Shown in pieces: positions 1 through 10,783 of a DNA stretch of 64,000 bases. The notes beneath the pieces were generated by a model. The model saw only the letters and a list, made by a program, of their open reading frames with translations, ran no database searches and had not been told where the DNA came from. The stretch comes from Sciurus carolinensis (lineage: Eukaryota; Chordata; Mammalia; Rodentia; Sciuridae): contig NC_062223.1 of assembly GCF_902686445.1 (NCBI RefSeq), positions 42,502,998 through 42,566,997 of the forward strand. The letters are read 5' to 3'. The first letter of the stretch is position 1; the number at the start of each line of letters is the position of its first letter. A program made the position numbers and the translations under genes.

Positions 1-454
1 TCACTGCAGCCCCCACCAGAGCCTGTAAACAAGGGTGACACCGAGGCATGGGGGCTGGGTGACATTCCTGCTGTCACGCAGCTTGCCAGCGTCAGGGCTG
101 AGGTGTTCATCTAGAGGCCGAGCCCCGCTCATCTCCGCCCTCTCCGCTGGACCACCCCTCGGTCACGTCCAGTGCCTGTCCGAGGGCTGGCAGGTCACGG
201 GAGGACGAGCCAAACCACACGGAGGGCAGGCTTCCATCCTGCTCCTGGCCCCGTGCAGGGGACAATCCCACGTCATCATCCCGGCCTTGGCTCCGCAGTA
301 CTGTCTAGGCGGCTGGGCCAGACGGGTTTAGGCCTCCGGCCAGGGATGAGGTGCAGGCTCTGAAGAGCCCTGAGTAGTCACCATCCCCTTTGATTCCTGT
401 GCCAAAATAGTCAGAGTCTCGGATCAAGACTCAAGAAAAATAACAAGATCTCCT

Positions 455-652
455 GTCGTTTACTGAGCATTCTGTGCAAAGTGCTTTAAATACAGCATCT
501 TATTTAATCCTTAAAAAAAGCAAATAAGAAAGACCCACGTGGCAGAGACCTACTGTTATTCCCATTTCCAAATGAAACACCTTGGCTCATAAAAACCGGA
601 AGAAACTGAACTCATCTAGGGTCACACAGCTAGGAAAGGGCCCCTGTCTGGC
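455..652 (-). repeat. MIR SINE fragment
   Basis: The stretch has the MIR signature in reverse orientation: a TTTAATCC block, a CCATTTCCAAATGA block, and GGTCACACAGCTAG near its end. It is old and diverged. Boundaries are approximate. Confidence 0.7.
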
Positions 653-1106
653 TTCATAGACAGAGTCTTGCTTCCTGAGTCATCTTTGAAAGAGGAAAGA
701 AAATGCAAATGCCTCTCTGTTTGAATGGCTTTTTAAAGTCCTTCTTTTCTTTCGAAGAGTGATTAAAGGAAAACAAACCCAAACCACTTCTCAGAAGCAT
801 GGGGTGGCTCTCTCCTGCCATCTCCTCCCAACCCCTAATGCTGGAGATAACAAGACTTGCATGTGAATGTGGGGGCGGGGGTGGGTTCATTTTTCTTGGG
901 AATCTTCCAGTTCTCTTATTAGTTTAGAAATTAACGAAAATTATGAAGATTTCCTTCCAACTCTGTAGAAGTAGGCTCTATTCAGCCAGCTCTCCTGTTT
1001 TGGCCTGTAGCAGTGGGAAAAAGAAGGAGACAAGTCCTGGATCTGAGAACCCAGGGGGTGGTCTGTCTTTATGGACAGATCCCCCTGCGTGGCGCGTGCA
1101 CTTCTG

Positions 1107-1135
1107 TACACACGCACGCGCACACACACACACAC
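1107..1135. repeat. AC-rich dinucleotide repeat
   Basis: Alternating CA/CG dinucleotides, giving a short potentially Z-DNA-prone tract in the intron. Confidence 0.85.
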
Positions 1136-2204
1136 CTTTCCCTATAGCAAGACTGCTTTAGGGATTCCAAGCACGTCTTCTGGGCCCTTTGCCGGCTCTG
1201 GTCTTTCAACTCAGGACCACCTGCTTGGTTGGCCAGTGGCATTTCCTTGGCAGGGACATTGGGCTGTGTTCACTGTTCTGCCCTGGACAGAGAGGTGCAG
1301 TTAGCCTGTCTCTGCACCCCGAGCAGAGAGGCAGGAGCGGAGCGGAGGGGAGCCTAAGGAGTTCCTTGATGTGGGCAGCAAGGGGCTCCCTCCTCCTCTG
1401 TCTTTTTGCCTGATAGATACCCCTTCCGCCAAGCACATTTCCGAGAAGTGGCCTCTTTGTCCCTGGTTGGTTGGAAGTTGTTCTCCATCGTAAGGCCGAC
1501 TCTGCCCCCCTCTTCAGAGTGAGAAGAAACATCATCCTGAAGACCCGAGGTGCGGCACGTGTTCTGGAATCCTGGCTACTTCTGGAGGACAGCCCCTGCG
1601 CCTGCAGGAACAAGTGGTCCAGCATTTCACTTGGGTGGGCCTGGGGGCTCTGAGCCCTCCAGAGATGGCACAAAACCCTGGCACCGGTCCAGGCCCCATG
1701 GACTGGCCAAGGAGACCTGAATGGGGATGGCCACCAGCTTCTCTTAGATTTGGGGAGGGACCCAGGGACGCGCGGCTGACTGATTCCAGCTCCCATATGG
1801 AGGGAGGAAACCGGAAGCAGACTGGCAGCATTTGCTGCTGGTTCTAACTTGGAGTTCCCAGCAGGAGGTTTGCTTGGGGTGGGGGCTGGAATTTAACACC
1901 TTGCTGGTGTTGCTGCCAGTCCTGGAGGGGCGGGGGCTGTGCAGGAAGACTTCTTTTTTTGTCTTTCACACCAGCGTAGCACTTCCGTAGCCCTGCAGCA
2001 GATGGGCAGATGTGGGCGATGGAAAGCGTGAGGTGTGCGGCAAGAAGCAAAGCTGTGTCTCTTTTGGAAAGAGGAGGAAGAATCCTCCTGTTCCCTAGTG
2101 GAGTGGAGAGGGCTGGGTCAGCAAGCCCCTAAGACAGCTCCATGTGCCAGCCAAGACCCAGCACCAGGATCAGACAGACCCCTGCTCTGCATCCAATGGC
2201 AAAA

Positions 2205-2390
2205 GCTAACATTGACTGCATTTGCTACTGAGGGTTTTTCATGCATACTCTGATTCAAGCTTCAGAAATCATGTGAAGTAGGGGCCACTTTATTCACAGG
2301 TGACTCAGGTGTACTGAGGTTCTGAGAGGCAGAATAACTTGCCTGAGGCTGCACAGCTAGAGGAGAGAAAGCAGTGCTTCAAACCAAGGG
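2205..2390 (-). repeat. MIR SINE fragment
   Basis: It contains a diverged reverse MIR core with an ACTTGCCTGAGGCTGCACAG-like block and a preceding gradient resembling the MIR central domain. It adjoins the LTR-like element that starts near 2400. Confidence 0.6.
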
Positions 2391-2399
2391 TGGTGTTTT

Positions 2400-2803
2400 A
2401 ATAAGCTTTGTTGCTGCTGGGACCAAAAGGACCTGAGAAGAACAAGTAAAGGAGGAAAAGTTTATCTGGGGGCTCCTGATTTCAGATGGTTGATTCCATT
2501 CCTCAGGGCTTGAGGTGAGGCTGAACATCATGGCGGAAAGTGGATCAGACCGTGACCACCATAAAGCAGAGAGAGAGTCTAAACTCAGCTCACAAAATAT
2601 ATCCCCCAAAGCATGTCCGCAGTGACCCACCTCGTCCAACCACACCCTACCTGCCTACCTTCACAACTCAGTTAATCCCTATCAGAGGATTAACACATTG
2701 ATTAGGTTAAGGCTTTCATAACCCAACCATTTCACCTCTAAACTTTTTGGCATTGTCTCACACCTGAGCTTTTGGGGGATACCTCCTATGTAAACCATAA
2801 CAG
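2400..2803 (-). repeat. Solo LTR-like element, copy 1 of a MaLR-like family
   Basis: About 400 bp that align along their length with 17836-18251. Shared blocks include the GGAAAAGTTTA start, the TTCCATTCCT block, and the CTCACACCTGAGCTTTTGGG region near the far end. Read on the minus strand it starts TGTTATGGTTTAC, which resembles MaLR LTR 5' ends. No internal retroviral coding region is attached. The class is inferred and the family name is not assigned. Confidence 0.65.
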
Positions 2804-2867
2804 ATAGTCAGACTCCAAAGGTTTTGTTCTTTGCTTTACAATTAGTGCAGCAATTTACAGAATCTTC

Positions 2868-3035
2868 TGACCTCTTGGCCATCTGAACTTGGGGAAGTCA
2901 CTTACCTTCTCTGTCCTTAGGGTTCTGCACCTGGGAGATGGGGGGATGAATGTTGTCTTCCCAGATTTCTTAGGAGGATTAAGTGGAATGGGGTTTGTAA
3001 AGTTTTTAGCCAGTGCATGGCATATAATAAAATCA
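2868..3035 (+). repeat. MIR SINE fragment
   Basis: The fragment carries the forward MIR pattern: CTTGGGGAAGTCACTTACC, then CTGGGAGATGGGG, then GGATTAAGTGGAA and CAGTGCATGGCATA. Boundaries are approximate. Confidence 0.7.
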
Positions 3036-3039
3036 TCAC

Positions 3040-3540
3040 TCATTCATTCAATACCTATTTATGGACCACCTGTTATATGTCAGGTACCATTCTAGGTATA
3101 CAAGTTAGAAAATGACTCAGCTCTAAAAAAAGGATGTAAGAAAATATTCTCAAATAATTTCATCTAGTGATGTGTGTTAAAAAGAATACACAAGGGAGTC
3201 AGGATGGCGATTATAGAACTTGGAGGACCTACTTCATCTGGAAACGCAAGGAAGGCCTCGTTGAAGAAGTGGCAGTGAGTCAAATTCCCAGAGGAAGGGG
3301 AGGTGGAAGAATATGAGTCTTCTAGTTTAAGGGAAAAGCAAGTTCAAGGCCTGAGGGAGGTTGGGACCAGAAAGAAGGCTGGTGGGACCAGAGCAGAGCA
3401 AGCAAGTGGGTGGTATGCAGGACCGGGCCCGGGTGGGGGGTCTGGGTAGCCAGAGAAGCAGGGCTGTGCATGGATCAAGAGAGCATAATGGGGAATAAAA
3501 TGTGGGGGGCAAGGATTGAGGCCAGGAGGTCAGGATGAAA
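3040..3540 (-). repeat. L2-like ancient LINE fragment
   Basis: It begins with a CATTCATTCAATACCTATTTATGG block and later has GAAGGCCTCGTTGAAGAAG and a GTTCAAGGCCTGAG block, which match the reverse of L2 3' sequence. It is diverged and its limits are uncertain. Confidence 0.45.
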
Positions 3541-3934
3541 GGGAGAGATGGGAGTGGCTGGAGCCAGAAGAGATCCCCACTTGGAAAACTGCAGAAGAGG
3601 CTTCCCGTTGGTGGAGTGGGGATCTCCTTCACCTCTTAGTGAAGACATGAATTGTACAACCGAGTGGTAGTTTTTGCAGAAGTACCAAGCCTCAGCGCTC
3701 CAGCTTATTGAGAGTGGAGTGTTGGCTCTCTGTCTGACACTTAGGCATATTTCTTCTGTTATCTTGCCCTGGAGCAATGTCCACTGATATTAAGTGTTTT
3801 CTTTTAGCTATGGGATTTTATTCTTTTTTATTTTGTGAGGAGGAGAGCAGAATTGTGGGATATAACTGCACATCTGTGGTTTATGATGTCAGTCTGGATT
3901 TCTGTATAGAACTGGGATAGATAAATTTTTTTTG

Positions 3935-4145
3935 GTAGTTGTCTAGATAAAAAAAATTTTTTTGTGAGCCTCCTATCTCTTGTCACAAGTACTCAACTCT
4001 GCTGCTATAAGGCAAAAGCAGCCATAAGCAACACATAAACGAATGGGTGTTCTGTGTTCCCATAAAACTTTATTTACAAAATTTTATTACAAAAACAGGC
4101 AGTAGGCTGGTTTTGACCCCTTGGATCACAGTTCGGCAACTCTAA
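3935..4145. mobile_element. Ancient hAT-like DNA transposon remnant
   Basis: The segment with AAAACTTTATTTACAAAA and GGCTGGTTTTGACCCC, ending in CAGTTCGGCAACTCT, resembles a common mammalian non-autonomous hAT-type repeat. It has no coding capacity. The exact family is not assigned. Confidence 0.45.
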
Positions 4146-4699
4146 GTTGGGAATACAATTTATGTATGTGATCCAAATAATTTTTTCTATAAAATCACTT
4201 GAAGACATTTTCCTCACTCTTTTGTAAAACAATAAAGTACATCTTTCATATTTGTGCTTATCTGAACACAGAAAATATAACTTAAAGACTGCTCAGATCA
4301 GTGTTTTTCAACTTTTAGGGATTCCCTTGGAGGTAATGCAGGGGACCAGAGGAGGAAAGGGTGGAGGGACCCTGCTTCGTCTTAAATCAGAAACCCTTCT
4401 TTGTTTCATGTTTTCAATTTTCATTTTTTAAATTGCTGTTCTTCACAAGAGTTTGAGCAAAAGTACTTGGGAACAAGAAAAATCAACCTTGTCCAAGTGG
4501 TTGAAGATCATCTCTCCCTTCCACAACATGTATTAAAGAGGCCTTTGTTACATAACTGGTTGTAGAACAGATTAGCAGAGATTTTCTAACTGGATGGCAA
4601 GGGCAAGGGAGAGGAGTTGCAGGAGAGTCTCCTTTTTCAAGTGGAAGGACCAGGCTGTCATGTGCAGTCTTGGAGGAGAGGCGGGACCATACGGTGGCT

Positions 4700-4885
4700 T
4701 GGACTCTATATTCAGTTTGCACTCTGTCGCCTACAGACTAGATGAGTGATTTATTTAACTCTCTGATGATCTGTTTTCCTGACTGGAGAACTGGGATGGT
4801 ACCTCTTCCCAAGCTGTTGGGTGAATTAAATGAATTGATTTATGCAAATTGCCTCATACATGGATAGATGCTTGAGAAATATTAG
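4700..4885 (+). repeat. MIR SINE fragment just upstream of the CUB exon
   Basis: Forward MIR pattern with TTTATTTAACTCTCTGATG, CTGGAGAACTGGGATGGTA and GGGTGAATTAAATGA. It lies about 130 bp upstream of the exon acceptor. Confidence 0.65.
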
Positions 4886-5016
4886 TTCCCTTCTCCCTTC
4901 TCCCTCTTTGTTCTGTTCTAAGGTTGTGGGATGAGTTCAAAGACTCTTTGAGACCTTCTCCCATCTCTTTTGTGTCCACCCCAATTTCCCCATCCCAATC
5001 CTTTTTCTCTTCTCAG

Positions 5017-5131
5017 GATGTGGCCAGGTTCTTCGAGTCCCAAAGGGTCAGATTTTGTTGGAGAGTTACCCCTTAAATGCTCACTGCGAGTGGACCATTC
5101 ATGCCAAACCCGGGTTTATCATCCAACTGAG
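5017..5131 (+). CDS. PAMR1: PAMR1 coding exon: first part of CUB domain
   Basis: The exon follows TTCTCAG and ends before GTAAGG. It begins with two bases completing an Arg codon, then reads [20 protein letters not shown] and on to ...FIIQLR. This is the first 37 or so residues of a CUB domain, with its first disulphide cysteines (CGQ and HCEW). The [10 protein letters not shown] segment is the conserved CUB first strand, usually written YPxxxxCxW. The exon enters in phase 1 and leaves in phase 2, with the last Arg codon completed by the first base of the next exon. CUB domains mediate extracellular protein-protein contacts. The reading frame is set by matching PAMR1, since the exon contains no start codon of its own. 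Confidence 0.97.
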
Positions 5132-6663
5132 GTAAGGGTTGGGGTCAGAACTGAGGAGCATCAAGGAAACCATAACAGCACCGAGGGCCCTGGATCCCAG
5201 TGACCAACTTCAACATAAATACTCCAGTGCATTTTTCACTCCTGAAAAACACCTGCCTCTTTCCTTCCAGGGTGACTCCACCACTCCTAAGATTTCTAGG
5301 GACAATTTCCACTTAGGTTTTCCCTTCCCTAGCTGTGTTGAGGCTGGAGGTGACTGAGATTCCTGATCCTCTGGGGTACAATTTTCAACAAACATTTTCT
5401 GGGGGGATGAATATACACACACCAGCTCTGTCCTCCAGGAGGGGCGACATGGTACCTGCATTGGAAGGATCCAGCAACACCTTCTCCATCCTTATCAAAA
5501 CTGGTCATGGTATCTGGTATCCCACACTATGCAGACCTGGGGTTGGGAGTGAGACTCATCAATTGGGCTTTCTCAGAGGAGGGTCGGCTCCAGGAGAAAC
5601 TGAGGGGGTCACAGTCTTCTGCTTAATGGGCTCAGGACTGGGTCTGCCAGGATGCTGCACATTAACATTTCAGCAGCTGAGGGACCAAGACAGATGGTCC
5701 CCTCAGAGCCTCCAAAGAACTTCTCCAAGATCCAGGATGCAAAAATAAATAGCCCCCAAAATAAAATGGTGGAGGATTAAGAAGCACATTACCAGCCCAG
5801 AAAAGAGGCCCTATTTCTTTCCACCTATTTAAACCTGGGCCTTGTGTCCCTAGGTAACCATAATGATGGGAACACTTGGAAGCATATACACAATATTTAG
5901 CTCAAAAGCTCATCAGTCATCCCCTTTCTGTCACCTTCCAGGCTACCAAATAATCTATTTTCAAGCCTGTAAAATAATCTTGAGGCCACCCACGTCCCTC
6001 TGTCCCCACTGCCCCCCTTCTGCTCAGACCATGCGTCTCACTGGGATTCTGTCCAGGCTCCTGACTGGTTTTCCTGCTTCCGTTTCTGCCTGCTCTACCA
6101 TCTCCTCCTCTCAGAGTGGCTAGAGTGGTCCTTTAAGGTCCCAAATCAATCATTCTCCTTATGTTGAAACCTTCCAGTGGCTTCCTGTTGAGCTTGGAAT
6201 AACATCTGAACTTCTCACCAGGCAGCACGCTACATCCCCTTCACTCACAGGCTGGTGGCATCTTTGATTCTCTTTCAGTTCCTCAAACATGCCCAGGGCA
6301 CCCTGCCCCAGGGTCTTTGCATGCAGAGATTCCCCTGCCTAGATCAATCTTAGGCAAGAGCTTTACAGGTCTGGCTCCGTTGCATTGCTTAAATCTCTAC
6401 CAGGCTATCAGTCCCTTAGCGAGCTCTCTCTTGACCACCCAGTGACAGAGACTCACCCTCCCGGTCACTTTATGCTCTGACCTGGTGCATTGTGTTCCGG
6501 ACACGCAGCACCCTCTGGATTTACCTTGTTTTCTCATCTCCTTGCTTATCGTCTGTCTTCTAAAGCAGAGTTTGTCTCTATAAGGGCAGGTCTTGAACAC
6601 GCTCCAGGATCTCAGCACTGCCCAGGGCCCACCTGTTTCTCGTGTCACCCTCTCCACCCCCAG
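5132..6663 (+). other. PAMR1: PAMR1 intron between the two CUB exons
   Basis: No coding exon is visible. The 5' half is unique sequence. The 3' half is occupied by an L2 fragment (about 5995-6610) running almost to the acceptor at 6662-6663. Confidence 0.85.
5995..6610 (+). repeat. L2 LINE fragment
   Basis: Successive blocks match L2 3' sequence: CAGAGTGGCTAGAGTGGTC, GAAACCTTCCAGTGGCTTCC, TTCAGTTCCTCAAACATGCC, and CCCCAGGGTCTTTGCATGC. It is sense relative to PAMR1 and stops about 50 bp short of the downstream exon. Confidence 0.8.
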
Positions 6664-6881
6664 GTTTGTCATGTTGAGCCTGGAGTTTGACTACATGTGC
6701 CAGTATGACTATCTCGAGGTCCGTGACGGGGACAACAGCGACAGCCCCATCATCAAGCGTTTCTGTGGCAACGAGCGACCAGCTCCCATCAGGAGCACAG
6801 GTTCCTCACTCCATGTCCTCTTCCACTCGGATGGCTCCAAGAATTTTGATGGCTTCCATGCCATCTTCGAGGAGATCACAG
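6664..6881 (+). CDS. PAMR1: PAMR1 coding exon: remainder of CUB domain
   Basis: The exon follows CCCCCAG and ends before GTAAAAG. It completes the Arg codon, then reads [40 protein letters not shown] and on to [20 protein letters not shown]. It holds the second CUB cysteine pair (YMC and RFCG). It also carries the acidic residues of a calcium-binding CUB: Glu in LEF, Asp in YDYLEVRDG, and Asp in SDGSxNFDGF. Calcium binding is therefore likely, by family knowledge. The exon is entered in phase 2 and left in phase 1. A methionine-initiated frame that reads into this exon from the intron is an artefact of unspliced sequence. Confidence 0.97.
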
Positions 6882-7214
6882 GTAAAAGCCACAGAGACAA
6901 CTGCAGCTTTGCATGGCTTGCTCCAATAAAATCTGCTCCGCGTAACTCCTTTCTCCTGCTCAGACTTATTAAAACCTAGCACGTTGCATTCTTGGAAGCA
7001 ACCTACACACTGAGAAAAAAAGAGAGAAATGGCAAGGCATATTTCAGAACCAGAACTAGAAATTTTTATCTCCTTCCTATGAATAAGGTGGGTAGAGCAC
7101 AGCAAGGCTGTAGAATGTGTCCAGGTCACACGGCTATGATGGTAGAACCAGGAATTTGAACACAAGCAGTTTGACTCTAGAGTTTACAGGAGGGGGCCTC
7201 TTATGGTAAAGAGT

Positions 7215-7405
7215 ATTGTCCTTGGATCCTTGGCAGATCAAGCTGTGTGACTTTGGGAAAATTCTTCAGCCTCTCTGGGCCTCTGTTTCCTAATTATTGC
7301 TAAGGGATTGATAATAGATGTTGTTCCTTAAGGAAACTCTAGAAGACAGAATCAATGAAGTGGTTTGTACGATGTAGTGCATAGTAAGCACTCGGTAGAT
7401 GCCAA
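7215..7405 (+). repeat. MIR SINE fragment
   Basis: Forward MIR pattern: GTGACTTTGGGAAAATTCTTC, CTCTCTGGGCCTCTGTTTCC, then TGCATAGTAAGCACTCGGTA. Well preserved for a MIR. Confidence 0.8.
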
Positions 7406-7636
7406 CCCAGGTGTACCCTTGGCCTCCATTAGCCATCTGTAAAATGGGTATCGAAAGTCCTAAACTACATTGGCAAACGTCATTTCCTGGTTGAGCAACT
7501 CAAGCCTGACTTTAAATCCTTGTCTCTTTGGCATGTTCGGAAGTAGGATTTGACCAAATAACGTGCTACTCAGTTCTAAGGAGTCTCCCTGGTGCTTGTT
7601 GTTCTGAGATCGGATTGCATTGGGTTTTACAAAATA

Positions 7637-7717
7637 AACTCAGGCTCAAAGGTCAAGTTTGAAAAAATACCAAATTAACTCAGGCTCAAAGGTCAAGTTT
7701 GAAAAAATACCAAATTA
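7637..7717. repeat. Exact 40-bp tandem duplication
   Basis: The 40-bp unit starting AACTCAGGCTCAAAGGTC and ending in TACCAAATT occurs twice in succession with no mismatches (7637-7677 and 7677-7717 overlap by one base). The perfect identity suggests a recent replication-slippage event. Confidence 0.95.
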
Positions 7718-8786
7718 TAATGAAAACAAACTAGCGTTGGCCTTCTGATCATCTGATGTGAGTCTCAGGAAGGGAGATGGGTGGTGGTAGAATCGGGTTT
7801 CTGTAGTCCCCTCCCTTCATCTGCCCGTCCCTCAGCAGGACAACAGGAGCTCTCAGCAGCTGTTCCTGTCTCCAGTCCATGCTGGCCCCTCGGGGCTGTG
7901 CAGGGCCTGGGAGTTCCAGATGCTTTGCTGCCGTGGGTGGCCGGCTTGTGACTGAATCCTTGTCCCTGCGGGTCCCCTGTGAGGTGGTCTGCAAGGCAGA
8001 ACCAGCAGTCAGGGAGGCTGGTGGGGCCAGTGGTGGCTCATCCATTTGTGTGCTTGTGATGGAGGGCGGGTCTCCATCCTCTGAAATGGGCTCCTCAGCT
8101 CCTCCGACCCCCAAGAACCTGGGAAACCCTAGCCTGGCTGGCAAAGAGCCAGCACCCTTTCCGCTCTTCGGACACCCCCTTCGTCAGCTTAAATTCATTA
8201 TTCCCTCTGGCTAAGGTCACCTGTCTCAAACCAGCATATCAAAACCCATCCTTCAGAATCCCTATCACATCCTCCATCCTCCGCTAAACCTTTTCTCCTG
8301 CTCCAATGAGCTGTGACTTTGCCCTTTTGTGACTGCCCGGTAGCACTTTCTCTTCTTTTTTCATGATACACTAATGGCACCGGGCTTCGGGTGATAGTCG
8401 CCTATTTTTCTTTACCTTGCTTTGATCTGGTAAGTGGAATCTCCTGTTTATCTTTGTGTCTCTCCGATGCCTTTCACAGAGCAAGCACTCAGTACAGATT
8501 TGCTAAACTGAATCAAGGGATGCGTTTCTTCAGTGAGTGTAGGAATGGGGAGAGCACACAGGGAGGGTTTCCCAGTGTCTTTTTGTAGAAAATATAGTCC
8601 CTAAGATGCTCTGTAAAATGTAGGTTTTGAGGTCAGATAAACTTGGGGAAGACTGAATGTTATGTGCATTCTTAGAACTTCCTAATGCATAGGGCGTTGG
8701 GCTGAGAGGTTCTGCAGTGAAGCAGTTTGGTTAATTATCATTAATGCCAGCAGCACTTCCCCAATACATTTGAGCTCAGGACCCTT

Positions 8787-9007
8787 TTTTTTTAATTTTT
8801 TTTTTATTTTTAGGTGCCAGGGATTGAACTCAGGGACACTGGACCACTGAGCCATATCCCCAGTCCTATTTTGCATTTTAATTAGAGACAGGGTCTCACT
8901 GAGTTGCTTAGTGCCTTGCTTTTGCTGAGGCTGGCTTTGAACTCATGATCCTCCTGCCTTAGCCTCTTGAGAGGCTGAGATTATAGGTGTGCACCACTGT
9001 GCCCGCC
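8787..9007 (-). mobile_element. Squirrel MEN-type SINE (B1-like plus ID-like heterodimer)
   Basis: On the minus strand a 7SL/B1-like head (reverse of GGCTGAGATTATAGGTGTGC and CTGAGGCTGGCTTTGAACTC) is followed by an ID/tRNA-like unit (reverse of AGGGATTGAACTCAGGGACA and CACTGAGCCATATCCCCAG) and an A-rich tail, seen here as T-rich sequence at 8787-8811. A 10-bp flank, CAGGACCCTT at 8777 and CAGAACCCTT at 9008, is a target duplication with one mismatch. Confidence 0.88.
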
Positions 9008-9246
9008 CAGAACCCTTATTGAGTTGAACTAGGGACTAATGATTACAGAATGTATGTTTGGAAATTCTCAGGTACACCTTCAACAATGATTATCTTCCAG
9101 GGACTGTCTCTCTACATCCAGGATGCTGAAGAAAACAAAACAAAACAAAAAAGGTGATCTAAGCTACCTGAGAATGCTTCTGAAGTCTCCACTGGAGAGA
9201 CACAAACATGATCCTGCTTTCATCAATTTAACACTCCTGTTTATTT

Positions 9247-9466
9247 ATTTTTAATTTTAAAAAATTTTTTGGCACCCATGATCAAACCCAGGGGTGCTTA
9301 ACCACTGAGCCATACCTCCAGCCCTTTTTTGTCTTTGATTTAAAGACAGTCTTGCTAAGTTGCTTAGGGCCTTGCTAAGTTGCAAGGCTGACTTTGAACT
9401 TGGCAATCCCCCTGCCTCAGCCTCCTGAGTCGCTGGGAGTACAGGTGTGCGCCACAGTGCCTGGCG
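9247..9466 (-). mobile_element. Squirrel MEN-type SINE with perfect target duplication
   Basis: Same B1-like plus ID-like heterodimer on the minus strand. A perfect 13-bp target duplication, CTCCTGTTTATTT, flanks it at 9234-9246 and 9467-9479. It lies about 250 bp upstream of the EGF exon. Confidence 0.92.
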
Positions 9467-9718
9467 CTCCTGTTTATTTTTGCCTTGTGCTTCTCAGACT
9501 ATCGTTGCCTTCTAGGGGCTTCGAAAAGATCAGAGTATCAGCAACATTCGATATTTAAATGAGTACCTGTTTTAGGCATTATCAAATTGGGGTAACAAAT
9601 TCCACAAAAGGACTAGAAAAGTGTCAAGAAGTCAAGCGACAGAGGTGGGTGAAGATTCCAGGCCCAGAGAGGAGGACAGGCTGCCGAGTGGCACTTAGGG
9701 ATGCCTCTTCTCTTACAG

Positions 9719-9826
9719 CGTGCTCCTCGTCGCCTTGTTTCCATGACGGCACCTGCCTCCTGGACAAAGCTGGATCTTATAAGTGTGCCTGCCTGGCAGG
9801 CTATACAGGGCGGCACTGTGAAAACC
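9719..9826 (+). CDS. PAMR1: PAMR1 coding exon: EGF-like domain
   Basis: The exon follows CTTACAG and ends before GTGAGT. It reads [20 protein letters not shown], then [15 protein letters not shown]. It has all six cysteines in the EGF order (C, C, C, CxC, C) and the typical GSYxCxCxxGYTGxxC tail. The exon is phase 1 at both ends, the symmetric class used for exon shuffling of EGF modules. EGF modules in such secreted proteins act as spacers or receptor contacts; no partner can be named from sequence. The residues before the first Cys join directly to the end of the CUB domain. Confidence 0.97.
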
Positions 9827-10670
9827 GTGAGTACGCCTCCTGCGGGCAGCGGGGGCCTTGCAGGGCTTGCATGGGGAGGGCTTTCAGGCTGGCGGGGCTG
9901 CTGTTTCTTGGTGTCTCGGATTCTCCATCCAACACGGTGCATGGTGCAGATACAACTGAGTGATCTCGGAGGGGCAGGCTGCTGGAACTACCAACCTTTG
10001 CCCATTGCCATTTCTCACCCACATCTGTTGCAAATACCTCTCAAAAAAGATGGAACAATCTTGAGTCAGAACTCAAGAATACTGAGAAAATCAGTTGCAA
10101 AATCCACCATCCGGATCTCTCCTGTGGTTCAGAGTTTGAACTCCTGTCCATCCTAAGATCTGGAGTTTGGAGTCGCCGTCCAGGGCACCATTCATGGGTT
10201 CTAATGTGGTGTGGTACACTCTGAAACCCTGCATCAGGCATGGTAAATGTGTAGGGTGACCATGAGCCCCAGTTTTCAAGGGACATGCCTTTTGTCTAAA
10301 CATAATAACACCCTCTTTCATGCGCAAAGCATCCTGAATTGGATGGCAGATAATGTGAGTATCCTGTAAAGATGAGATGAGGTTTGGTGAGGCACAAACT
10401 AACATTTTCTGAAAGACTACTGTGCATTGGGAAGTGTGGAGATGCAGGAAAAGAGGACAGCTTGTCTTTCTCTGAAGCAGCTTATCCTGAGTTGGGGAGA
10501 CAAGTTCCATCCTTCTTTAGTAGGTCCTGGGCAGGCCTGGAATGAAAGGGATCTGCAGGGGGTGGGACAGAAGACCCAGCTGTTCATCTGTTCCCAACAA
10601 GAGAGGAGAATCCAGCTGTTCCCAACCATTCAAGTCCCAGCCAATCTCCTGCCTGAGCTGGGCTCACTCA

Positions 10671-10710
10671 TTTCCTTCCTTCCTTCCTTCTTCCCTTCCT
10701 CTCTTCCTTT
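10671..10710. repeat. Pyrimidine microsatellite (TTCC-rich)
   Basis: Imperfect TTCC repeats directly abut the T-rich end of the following ID element. They probably evolved from its A-rich tail. Confidence 0.8.
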
Positions 10711-10783
10711 TGTTCTGGAATCAAATCTCGGGTCTTCTGCATGCTAAGCATGCAATTTACCACTGAGCTACACTCCCAGCCCC
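10711..10783 (-). mobile_element. ID-type SINE
   Basis: Reverse complement of a tRNA-Ala-derived ID element. The reverse of the A box (CACTGAGCTACACTCCCAGC) and of the B-box region (GGAATCAAATCTCGGGTC) are visible. It is diverged. Confidence 0.8.

Larger units (their letters stand above)
1..5016 (+). other. PAMR1: PAMR1 intron upstream of the first CUB exon
   Basis: I see no coding exon in this stretch. It holds an AC-rich microsatellite near 1107-1135, MIR fragments near 455, 2205, 2868 and 4700, an LTR-like element at 2400-2803, L2-like sequence at 3040-3540 and a hAT-like remnant at 3935-4145. The region 1150-1850 is comparatively GC-rich with long chance open frames. It ends in a pyrimidine-rich acceptor tract and AG at 5015-5016. 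Confidence 0.85.
6882..9718 (+). other. PAMR1: PAMR1 intron between CUB and EGF exons
   Basis: It contains a MIR (7215-7405), a 40-bp tandem duplication (7637-7717) and two antisense heterodimeric SINEs (8787-9007 and 9247-9466). The region 7750-8650 is unique, with no exon that I can support. Confidence 0.85.

Noticed and set aside
1206..1796. 196-codon antisense open frame in the first intron segment
   Set aside because: It lies in GC-rich intronic sequence, has no recognisable domain and overlaps other chance frames on both strands. No retrocopy features are seen.
6593..6979. Methionine-initiated frame through the second CUB exon
   Set aside because: Only 6664-6881 is exon; the start lies in the intron (L2-derived sequence) and the end runs past the splice donor.
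9559..9963. Methionine-initiated frame through the EGF exon
   Set aside because: The acceptor at 9717-9718 and donor at 9827 define the exon; the rest is intron read-through.
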